This document shows positions 1 to 5,338 of a stretch of 5,338 nt of DNA, one piece after another. Source of the DNA: Cyclobacteriaceae bacterium (GTDB taxonomy: Bacteria; Bacteroidota; Bacteroidia; Cytophagales; Cyclobacteriaceae); the NCBI GenBank assembly GCA_028279155.1, contig JANQST010000430.1, forward strand, positions 1 through 5,338. The letters are read 5' to 3'. The position numbers and the translations under genes were made by a program. Positions within the stretch are counted from its first letter, which is position 1. The number at the start of each line of letters is the position of its first letter. The notes below the pieces were generated by a model that saw only the letters and a program-made list of their open reading frames with translations, was not told the DNA's origin and ran no database searches.

Positions 1-627
1 CTCTAATCCGGTATAACTCATCGCCAACCAGGCGTAGTTTTCAGTGCTCTTCTTAGCAACATTGTTTCTCGATTTGGCAGCTCTCCTGGCTGATCTACAT
101 CCATGAATTTTGTGGTGTGAGAACATTCCTGTTTCATGACCTATTTCATGAATAAGTGTTTTCTCCTGAAGATGAGTTCGGTAGATAAAGAAATCTTCAC
201 AAAGTGTTATTCTTACCTTGCCAAATGGAATGGCCCAGGCACTGATCCAACCGCTGCATCTGCCTTTGTTTTGTCTGGTTACATTAAGCGTAATTTTCTT
301 CTCGAACTTCCGCCCTATCTTTTTGATCTTTCGATTGACCAGGCCGATCTTATCTGGTTGTCCCAACCAATAAGTGAATGATTTCTCCCTCTTCCATTGT
401 TCTTTTCTTGCCTCACTTTTTGCTTCTCCATTTTCAGGCTCAGCGGCCCAAATCGAATTCATCGCTTTTTGCATCTCATTAACAGCTTCTCTCGCAATAG
501 AAAATGCTTCCGAAATTCGTATGGAATCTCGTTGCGAAAAGTCTCCCTTAATGACGAGGTTACATGGCTGACCATAAGCTACCACAGCACTTAACAAGAT
601 CACAATTACCAACAACATCCTGAACAT
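1..627 (-). CDS. Secreted M35-like (Asp-zincin, lysine-specific type) metallopeptidase, C-terminus cut by window edge
   Basis: The reverse strand is open from ATG at 627 to base 1 (209 codons, no stop), so the 3' end lies outside the window. Residues 1-20 form a signal peptide (MFRMLLVIVILLSAVVAYGQ), predicting export. Residues 160-164 are HEIGH, the HExxH zinc site with catalytic Glu161. Around it the order of elements matches the M35/lysine-specific metallo-endopeptidase domain: a Cys before a W-rich strand (C124-SGW), a strand ending in Cys143 followed by EDFF, the HExxH helix, then Cys177 and a helix ending STENYAWLA, like the family's NADNYxxxA tail. Family members cleave proteins outside the cell. 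The GTxxD segment that normally supplies the third zinc ligand is replaced by SHHKIHG (170-176). A second ATG at 618 (Met4) would also keep the signal peptide. There is no Shine-Dalgarno site before 627. The family call is from motifs only; a degenerate or divergent zincin is the main alternative. Confidence 0.8.
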   Translation of the reverse strand, partial: MFRMLLVIVILLSAVVAYGQPCNLVIKGDFSQRDSIRISEAFSIAREAVNEMQKAMNSIWAAEPENGEAKSEARKEQWKREKSFTYWLGQPDKIGLVNRKIKKIGRKFEKKITLNVTRQNKGRCSGWISAWAIPFGKVRITLCEDFFIYRTHLQEKTLIHEIGHETGMFSHHKIHGCRSARRAAKSRNNVAKKSTENYAWLAMSYTGLE

Positions 628-665
628 GAGCTCGAAATTATTATAAAAAATTGTCTCATCTCCAT
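606..665 (-). CDS. Possible 19-residue ORF overlapping the metallopeptidase start
   Basis: On the reverse strand an ATG at 665-663 is preceded by AAGGAG (within 671-680), about seven bases away. This is the best Shine-Dalgarno match I noticed before any start in this window. It opens a 19-residue frame, MEMRQFFIIISSSCSGCCW, that stops at 608-606, out of frame with the metallopeptidase and past its ATG at 627. It could be a leader peptide giving translational coupling, or a chance ORF. Bacteroidota depend little on Shine-Dalgarno sites, so the match alone is weak evidence. Confidence 0.2.
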   Translation of the reverse strand: MEMRQFFIIISSSCSGCCW

Positions 666-698
666 TACGAAACTCCTTTATGCTTAGATACGGCCATA

Positions 699-734
699 TT
701 AATCCAACCCATTCATTTGCATGCCGTTAATCCA
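699..734 (+). repeat. Direct repeat TTAATCCA, two copies, upstream of the regulator gene
   Basis: TTAATCCA occurs at 699-706 and again at 727-734, with starts 28 bp apart, in the 113-bp gap between two divergent genes. The second copy ends six bases before the regulator's ATG at 741. It could be a binding site for autoregulation, but two 8-mers in an AT-rich gap can also occur by chance. Confidence 0.25.
712..719 (+). promoter_or_regulatory. Possible Bacteroidota -7 box for the regulator gene
   Basis: TTCATTTG matches the Bacteroidota sigma-ABfr -7 consensus TAnnTTTG at all but one defined position. It lies 21 bp before the ATG at 741, implying a short leader. No convincing -33 TTG is seen at the usual spacing, so the call is weak. 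Confidence 0.2.
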
Positions 735-740
735 CTATCC

Positions 741-2738
741 ATGAAGAAGATCTTTACAGTAGGAAGCTGGAAAATTGAGAAAAATCTCAACCGCATTTCT
801 TTGGATGGCAAAAGTAAAATCCTGGCTCCCAAAGAAATGGAAGTTCTCTGCTATCTATGCGAAAAAGCACCAAACCTGGTACAAAGAGAAGAACTCCATA
901 ACGAAGTATGGAAAGGAGTCTTTGTGAATGAAAACACGATTAACCGAATTATTGCAAACCTTAGAAAAGCGCTTGAAGATGATTGGAAAAGTCCTCAAAC
1001 AATTGAAACTGTAAGCAAATCTGGATATCGAATCATAGGAAAGGTTACTACTAATTCCAATAAGCCATTTCAAAAAGCAAGCAACTTGTTGGTTGTTGGT
1101 ATCAGCTTAGTCATTTTTATTGGTGTTCTATTTTTGGCCCTTGTTAATGTCCGTTCAGGTGACAACAGATTTCTTATCTCTAGCCCAATAACCTCCTTTC
1201 CCGGACTCGAACTTGAAGCTGAACTATCCCCTGATGAAACCCTATTGGCCTTCAGTCGAAGAGATCAAGGAAATGATCAGTTTGATATCTACATCAATGT
1301 GCTCGGCACAGATACTTACCATCCCTTAGCTGCGACAGGACACAATGAAACAAATCCGATCTGGTCTGGTTCTGGAAAGCACCTAGCTTATACTCGTGAA
1401 ATTGATGGTGCATTTGAAGTTGTGAAGACAACAATTTTCGGAAAAGAACATACTTCACTGGGCACATTTACTTCTGATCCTACTGCAGATTGGTCCAAAA
1501 ACGAAAAATGGCTTTTGATTACAGACGAATCTCCAAACGGATCAATAGCTGTATTTGGATATGAAATAGCAACTGGCAAACGAAAACAACTAACCTTTCC
1601 CGACCAGGGAAGCTACGGAGACCTTGAGCCAACCTTCTCCCCTTCGGGCAAACACGTAGCATTTCGAAGGATACACAATGAATATGTTCAGGATCTCTTT
1701 GTTTTGAACTTAGTAGACACAACTGAAAAACGATTAACTGAAGGTAAAATTCGAATATCTGGAATTGCCTGGACCCCTTCAGGAGGACGTATTACATATT
1801 CAAGTTTATTTAATGGAAGATGGAAAATGAGCGCAATAGATATTGATCAATCACGGGAAACGACCTTTCACGTGAACGATCGTGTCGCGACTCACCCTGG
1901 TTTTTCTTCAGACAACAGCAAGCTTCTTTATGTTCGTTGGAACTCATTACAGAATATCTCATTAACCCTTTTAAACGAACAAGCCCTTTTGCCCGGGTTA
2001 GATATAAACTCTGTGATGATCGATCGTGATCCTGCAATCAATTCAAGGGGTCAGGTTGCTTTTGTCTCCAATAGGTCAGGTGCTGACCAATTGTGGATCA
2101 CCAGGAAGCAAAATACTCCCCTGAGACTCACTCAATTAGAAGGAATAGCCATAAGCTCACCTAAATGGTCATCAAATAATGAAGACATTGTCTTTGAAGC
2201 AAGAGATAGAGGAAAGATCTCATTGAGTGTGATTAATACCCTGAACAAACAGGTGAAGCAAGTGTTGGAATCCAACGAAGATCTTTTGAATCCATCCTGG
2301 ATAGATCATAACACGATCCTTTTTTCCAGCTTTGAAAATGAACGCTGGGTAGCCAAGTCAATCAACCTTGAAACAAAACAAATAAAAACAATTAGAGAAG
2401 ATGCGTTTAAGGCCATTGAAACTGAAAGAGGACTTTACTACAACAGATATGGAATGGACGGAATTTGGAAAGATGATGAGGTAGTTGTCGATGCATTGAA
2501 ATGGAACGACTATGGCAACTGGGCCATTTCGGGTGGCAGAATTATCTATTATGACAGAACCAGGAACTCAATAACTGCCTATGATCTAAGGACAAGAAAC
2601 TCGCAAGTGATTCAGAAGCTGGACAAAAGCATTCCAACTTATAGTCATTCACTTGAACTCAACGAAAACTTGAATTTGATCATCTATAGCACAATCGAAT
2701 CCCTGGAATCTGATGTGATGCTGGCCACAGAACTTTAG
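741..2738 (+). CDS. Membrane-anchored OmpR/PhoB-type winged-helix regulator with extracytoplasmic PD40 beta-propeller (CadC/ToxR-like architecture)
   Basis: This 665-residue protein has three parts. Residues 5-102 are a trans_reg_C winged helix: a LAPKEMEVLCYL helix, the recognition region around NENTINRIIANLRKAL (63-78) and the wing-forming IETVSKSGYRI (88-98). Residues 114-137 are one hydrophobic transmembrane helix (SNLLVVGISLVIFIGVLFLA and onward). Residues 145-665 carry repeated PD40/TolB-like blades, seen as SPDETLLAFS (162), WSGSGKHLAYT (208), WSKNEKWLLIT (251), FSPSGKHVAFR (299), WTPSGGRITYS (344) and FSSDNSKLLYV (388), with further copies near 432, 476 and 520. By analogy with CadC/ToxR, the propeller should sense something outside the cytoplasm and the winged helix should bind DNA at the membrane; no receiver domain is present. 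I chose ATG 741 because the winged helix begins directly after it. An in-frame TTG at 651 would add 30 residues unlike any domain. The ligand and targets cannot be read from the sequence. Confidence 0.88.
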   Translation: MKKIFTVGSWKIEKNLNRISLDGKSKILAPKEMEVLCYLCEKAPNLVQREELHNEVWKGVFVNENTINRIIANLRKALEDDWKSPQTIETVSKSGYRIIGKVTTNSNKPFQKASNLLVVGISLVIFIGVLFLALVNVRSGDNRFLISSPITSFPGLELEAELSPDETLLAFSRRDQGNDQFDIYINVLGTDTYHPLAATGHNETNPIWSGSGKHLAYTREIDGAFEVVKTTIFGKEHTSLGTFTSDPTADWSKNEKWLLITDESPNGSIAVFGYEIATGKRKQLTFPDQGSYGDLEPTFSPSGKHVAFRRIHNEYVQDLFVLNLVDTTEKRLTEGKIRISGIAWTPSGGRITYSSLFNGRWKMSAIDIDQSRETTFHVNDRVATHPGFSSDNSKLLYVRWNSLQNISLTLLNEQALLPGLDINSVMIDRDPAINSRGQVAFVSNRSGADQLWITRKQNTPLRLTQLEGIAISSPKWSSNNEDIVFEARDRGKISLSVINTLNKQVKQVLESNEDLLNPSWIDHNTILFSSFENERWVAKSINLETKQIKTIREDAFKAIETERGLYYNRYGMDGIWKDDEVVVDALKWNDYGNWAISGGRIIYYDRTRNSITAYDLRTRNSQVIQKLDKSIPTYSHSLELNENLNLIIYSTIESLESDVMLATEL

Positions 2739-2765
2739 TGACCAGTGTTTAACGAACAACTCACA

Positions 2766-3797
2766 TTACTTAATCTCGTAGTAATCGAAAAACTCTTGAT
2801 CAAGGTATGATTCATCATCAGCCTTGACTTTCATGTACCACTCACGGGCCTTCTCAATTCTTCCCGCCATAGCCAGAGTCTCAGCATAATTGTTCTTAGC
2901 CGTTGTATAATCCGGAAACTGTTTAATGTTATACTCAAAAAGCTCCAGTGCTTGTTCATAATCCAATGGAGAAGGATCTCCCAAGGTCAAAACAAAAGAA
3001 GTATAACCAAGTGTATTTTGATCCACCTGATCGGGAGACTCCTTCTTTATAGATTCATAAAGCTTAAGTCCCCTTTTCACCCCTTTATCTTGTATTTCCT
3101 TGTAAATTTTTCCAACGGGATTATCATTTGCTGAGAAAATAGTTTCACCCCACTTCTTTGACCAGCTTTGAGCAATGAAATGAATATTCAATTCTAGAGT
3201 TGATCCGCTATCCATGGTCATATCTACCTTCCAGGGTGATGGGTACCAGTTGCGTTGTCCTGAAATTCCAAAATCTGTCCGATTAATTTTAAGCTTTCCT
3301 GCTAACACGAAGTAGTCGATGTTATTAATGCTCTTTTTCATTTCAATAGGATCTACACTCATTTCCATTGATTTTGTAATTCCTTTCAAACTTAAGTCAC
3401 CGGTAAGAATCAACTTTTTTCCATCTCTTTTGGTACCAGTAGATGCAAATGATATTGACGGATGTTTGTCAGTACTTAGCCAATCCTGCGTATTCATAAT
3501 TGAGTCTACCACATTGTTTCCAGCAGTGTATGAGTTGCTTACAAGATCGAATTTCAGGGCAAGGTCTTCTCCACCAAAGTAGAATATGTTGCTTGAGAAA
3601 CTTCCAAACTGCCCAGCTGCAACCTGTGTTCCGTTTTGGTGTCGCACAGTAAGTCTTACTTGCGAATTTGTAGATGGTGCAATGAAGCGATTGGACCAAT
3701 TTGGCTTAAAGGATTCCTTGTTCTGTTTAAAAGCGAAAAGCGATCCTCCCAGGGCAACAAAAATTACAAATAGAGCAAATAGATTTTTCATTTTCAT
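2766..3797 (-). CDS. Exported YceI-like lipocalin-fold protein with C-terminal TPR-like region
   Basis: Predicted length is 343 residues from ATG 3797. That start leads straight into a signal peptide (MKMKNLFALFVIFVALGGSL, with FA following); a start at 3836 would place 13 polar residues before it, and Met3 at 3791 is also possible. Residues about 38-207 fit YceI: the early strand SQVRLTVRHQNG with a following GQFGSF, then DWLSTDKHPSISFAST (105-120), LTGDLSLKGITKSMEM (131-146) and LKINRTDFGI (169-178). YceI proteins are periplasmic beta-barrels that bind isoprenoid-like lipids in characterised cases; the ligand here is unknown. From about 230 to 330 the sequence turns helical, with LDYEQALELFEYNIKQFPDY and AKNNYAETLAMAGRIEKARE typical of TPR units, suggesting a protein-binding tail. 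The gene converges on the regulator gene with a 27-bp gap and no obvious terminator between them. Upstream lie a candidate promoter and an 11-bp repeat. Confidence 0.83.
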   Translation of the reverse strand: MKMKNLFALFVIFVALGGSLFAFKQNKESFKPNWSNRFIAPSTNSQVRLTVRHQNGTQVAAGQFGSFSSNIFYFGGEDLALKFDLVSNSYTAGNNVVDSIMNTQDWLSTDKHPSISFASTGTKRDGKKLILTGDLSLKGITKSMEMSVDPIEMKKSINNIDYFVLAGKLKINRTDFGISGQRNWYPSPWKVDMTMDSGSTLELNIHFIAQSWSKKWGETIFSANDNPVGKIYKEIQDKGVKRGLKLYESIKKESPDQVDQNTLGYTSFVLTLGDPSPLDYEQALELFEYNIKQFPDYTTAKNNYAETLAMAGRIEKAREWYMKVKADDESYLDQEFFDYYEIK

Positions 3798-3839
3798 GAC
3801 ATTGATATTTTGATTTAGAGCCAAATCAAACGGCACACG

Positions 3840-3847
3840 AAAAGTAA
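3840..3847 (-). promoter_or_regulatory. Candidate -7 box of the YceI-TPR gene
   Basis: On the reverse strand TACTTTTT (3847 to 3840) matches the Bacteroidota TAnnTTTG consensus except at the last base. It would give a leader of roughly 35-40 bases before ATG 3797. The tandem 11-bp repeat ends 16 bp upstream, where an activator would touch RNA polymerase, which favours this box over others. No good -33 TTG is seen, as is common at activator-dependent promoters. This is pattern matching only. Confidence 0.3.
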
Positions 3848-3863
3848 TGGGTATTGTCCCCGG

Positions 3864-3890
3864 TGAGTTTTTAGTGAGTTTTTGGTGATT
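3864..3890 (-). repeat. Tandem 11-bp direct repeat, likely operator upstream of the YceI-TPR gene
   Basis: Read on the plus strand, GTGAGTTTTTA (3864-3874) is followed immediately by GTGAGTTTTTG (3875-3885) and then a partial third unit, GTGAT (3886-3890). The first two units agree at 10 of 11 bases. An 11-bp period is about one helical turn, the usual spacing of half-sites for OmpR/PhoB-family winged helices binding head to tail. The array sits 67-93 bp upstream of the YceI start and just upstream of its candidate -7 box. Calling it an operator is inference. Confidence 0.5.
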
Positions 3891-3902
3891 ACAAAATTCA
3901 AC

Positions 3903-3932
3903 AAAAAAGGAGCTGAAAAATCAGCTCCTTTT
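3903..3932 (-). terminator. Rho-independent terminator of the amidohydrolase gene
   Basis: A perfect inverted repeat, GGAGCTGA - AAAA loop - TCAGCTCC (3909-3928), is extended by A:T pairs to a 12-bp stem (3905-3932). On the reverse strand it is followed by a run of six T (3908 to 3903). It begins 27 bases after the amidohydrolase stop codon, so it should end that transcript before the YceI promoter. The plus-strand T run is shorter (four). Confidence 0.88.
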
Positions 3933-3958
3933 CATATGATGTAAATCGAGCAATTGAA

Positions 3959-5212
3959 TCAATCAATATGGCCATACTTTCTAGAGTACCTTTCATATAA
4001 TTCCTGCTGCTTGTAATCAAGGGTTATTTGTTTACCACTTATAAAAGCATGTGAAAGTATATTGGTTCTCATGTCCAGCGCATCTCCCTCGCTTACAAAA
4101 AGTGTAGCATCTTTACCAACTTCCAGTGTTCCAACTCGATCATCGATTCCCAATAGCTTAGCTGTATTTGAAGTAATCATCTTTAATGCCTCTTCTTTGT
4201 CTAAGCCATATGAAGCAGCAGTTCCTGCAAAAAATGGAAGGTTTCTGGAATGACCAATCATACCGGCATGAGACATTCCAACAGTTATTCCTGCATCAAA
4301 CAATTGCTTAGGTAATTTGTAAGGTCCATAAACATCCGAATCTTGTCTAGATGGTAGTCGGTGTGTCGGAGGAATAATTACACCTATATTGTTATCCTTT
4401 AGGAAATCAGCAACCACTAGTGCACTTCCAGCAGTAACAACAACAATCTTCTTCACTCCATTGCCTTGAGCAAATCGAACGGCTTCAACGATACCCTTCG
4501 CCTCACTCGCATGTAAAAACAAAGTCTGAGTGCCATCAAAAAGTCTCTGCATGGCAGCTAACTTAAGGTTAGCAACTTTGCTTGCTGATGCGCCATAGGC
4601 TACAGCATCTTTGAAGTATGCATCTAATTCTGAAACTTGCTTGTTATAATTCTTATTAGGTTCTCGTATTACAGTAAACGTAGCAAAGTCAAATCTCGAA
4701 TTCATTCTATTTGGCCAGTTGACATGCATTCCCATATCAACCGTATGTGCAGCATCTTCCCAATTCCAACCTTCCATTTCCATTACAGAGGAAGTTCCTG
4801 AAATTCGTCCGCTTGTAGGAGTTGACTCAGCTAGTAACACTCCATTGTACCTAAATGTCGGGATATACTCGGAGTCTGTGTTATAAGAAATGACAGAACG
4901 AACATTTGGATTAAAGTCACCTTCCTCAGCAAAATCACGCATGTGTCTTATGGCATTTACTTCTTGCAACCCTACCTGAGAGTTTGGTAAGATGAAGCCA
5001 GGATAAACATGTTTTCCATCCACCTGAATCACTGTAAATCCATCTGTATTTACATTTCCAGAGGCATCCTCAACACGCGTGATTTTACCGTTATCAAATC
5101 CAATGGCAGAATTTTGAATTACCTGACCATTTCCCAAATGTGCAACTCCTCCAACCAGCATAATTGGTCCAGATTGTTCATTGGCTGGCACTGGAGTCTG
5201 AGCAATCAACAA
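3959..5212 (-). CDS. Amidohydrolase-superfamily protein (imidazolonepropionase-like) without HxH metal motif; start codon uncertain
   Basis: The frame codes for 417 residues from a TTG at 5212. The composite amidohydrolase layout is clear: an N-terminal beta-sandwich strand set (VGGVAHLGNGQVIQNSAIGF, then DNGKITRVED), entry to the barrel at GKHVYPGFILPN (67-77), a barrel strand with LFLHASEAKGI (231-241), VIIPPTHRLP (278-287), GITVGMSHAG (308-317), RNLPFFAGTAASYGL (323-337), and the closing EEALKMITSNTAKLLGI, GTLEVGKDATLFVSEGDALD (361-380) and TLDYKQQELYERY. The HxH expected after PGF is replaced by Asn-Ser (77-78), so ordinary binuclear chemistry is doubtful. Similar proteins in Bacteroidota often have a signal peptide and a larger amidohydrolase upstream. 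Here the open frame runs back to 5254 and encodes signal-peptide-like LVFTAISTSLLIAQ, but no ATG or GTG lies in it, so TTG 5212 is a default rather than a likely true start. A strong terminator follows the stop. Substrate unknown. Confidence 0.8.
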   Translation of the reverse strand: MLIAQTPVPANEQSGPIMLVGGVAHLGNGQVIQNSAIGFDNGKITRVEDASGNVNTDGFTVIQVDGKHVYPGFILPNSQVGLQEVNAIRHMRDFAEEGDFNPNVRSVISYNTDSEYIPTFRYNGVLLAESTPTSGRISGTSSVMEMEGWNWEDAAHTVDMGMHVNWPNRMNSRFDFATFTVIREPNKNYNKQVSELDAYFKDAVAYGASASKVANLKLAAMQRLFDGTQTLFLHASEAKGIVEAVRFAQGNGVKKIVVVTAGSALVVADFLKDNNIGVIIPPTHRLPSRQDSDVYGPYKLPKQLFDAGITVGMSHAGMIGHSRNLPFFAGTAASYGLDKEEALKMITSNTAKLLGIDDRVGTLEVGKDATLFVSEGDALDMRTNILSHAFISGKQITLDYKQQELYERYSRKYGHID

Positions 5213-5338
5213 AGAAGTTGAGATTGCTGTAAAAACTAGATGTTGCTCTGAAAGTCAGTAGAGTGAGTTGCCAAATTCAGATATTTTGTCCCAACGCATA
5301 CTCTCTTAACTATCTATCGATCTTTTATAGCACCCTAT
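5213..5338 (-). other. Upstream region of the amidohydrolase gene; no complete gene seen
   Basis: Bases 5213-5254 continue the amidohydrolase frame and encode a signal-peptide-like stretch. A TGA at 5257-5255 closes that frame. The only upstream ATG (5299) in the same frame gives just MRWDKISEFGNSLY before this stop. The reverse strand from 5338 to 5306 reads IGCYKRSIDS and a stop, which could be the end of a gene beyond the right edge but is too short to judge. TGAATTTG (5283 to 5276, reverse strand) resembles a Bacteroidota -7 box with one mismatch. Confidence 0.35.

Noticed and set aside
136..594. Three plus-strand ORFs of 65-81 codons
   Set aside because: They lie wholly inside the reverse-strand metallopeptidase frame, which has a signal peptide and HEIGH motif; the plus-strand products resemble no domain.
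651..740. TTG start at 651 for the regulator
   Set aside because: The added 30 residues match no part of the winged-helix domain and would cover the divergent promoter region; ATG 741 leads directly into the domain.
2739..2765. Terminator between the convergent regulator and YceI-TPR genes
   Set aside because: The 27-bp gap has no clear stem followed by a T run on either strand.
3814..3829. Inverted repeat GATTT...AAATC in the YceI leader as a riboswitch or attenuator
   Set aside because: A 5-bp, mostly A:T stem with a 6-base loop is too weak to support a structure call.
3798..3836. ATG at 3836 as start of the YceI-TPR gene
   Set aside because: It would put 13 mostly polar residues before a textbook signal peptide, and would overlap the leader implied by the candidate promoter.
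5263..5269. GTGAGTT upstream of the amidohydrolase as another copy of the 11-bp repeat element
   Set aside because: Only seven bases match and no second unit follows at 11 bp, so it is probably chance.
5306..5338. C-terminal end of a larger amidohydrolase entering from the right edge
   Set aside because: Only ten residues (IGCYKRSIDS) are visible before a stop, with nothing recognisable, so the gene cannot be named or confirmed.

Overview
The window looks like chromosomal DNA of a low-GC Bacteroidota bacterium, probably in the Cytophagales/Flavobacteriales range. The supports are an AT-rich sequence, near-absence of Shine-Dalgarno sites before the real starts, promoter-like boxes resembling the Bacteroidota TAnnTTTG element, and gene families common in that phylum. 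The taxonomic placement is inference. No rRNA, tRNA, CRISPR array, insertion sequence or phage gene is visible.

Layout, left to right. (1) Bases 1-627, minus strand: a secreted zinc metallopeptidase related to M35 (Asp-zincin, lysine-specific endopeptidase type), cut off by the left edge. Its HEIGH motif is intact, but His-rich sequence stands where the family's third zinc ligand (Asp) is expected. (2) Bases 628-740: a divergent intergenic region with a possible short ORF and an 8-bp direct repeat. (3) Bases 741-2738, plus strand: a membrane-anchored one-component regulator with a cytoplasmic OmpR/PhoB-type winged helix, one transmembrane helix and a large extracytoplasmic PD40/TolB-like beta-propeller. 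(4) Bases 2766-3797, minus strand, convergent with gene 3: an exported YceI-like lipocalin-fold domain joined to a C-terminal TPR-like region. (5) Bases 3798-3958: an intergenic region holding a tandem 11-bp direct repeat upstream of the YceI gene and a strong rho-independent terminator for the gene to its right. (6) Bases 3959-5212, minus strand: an amidohydrolase-superfamily protein that lacks the usual HxH metal motif and whose signal-peptide-coding start is missing an initiation codon. (7) Bases 5213-5338: sequence upstream of that gene, with no complete gene.

Three of the four proteins appear to be exported and the fourth senses outside the cytoplasm, so the neighbourhood has an envelope theme. 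Nothing shows that the four genes form one pathway. The most suggestive regulatory link is that an OmpR/PhoB-type DNA-binding domain sits next to a gene preceded by an 11-bp-period direct repeat, the spacing such proteins favour. I see no clear undescribed multi-gene system. The points most worth checking are the altered metal sites of the two hydrolase-like proteins, the missing start of the amidohydrolase, and the repeat-regulator pair.
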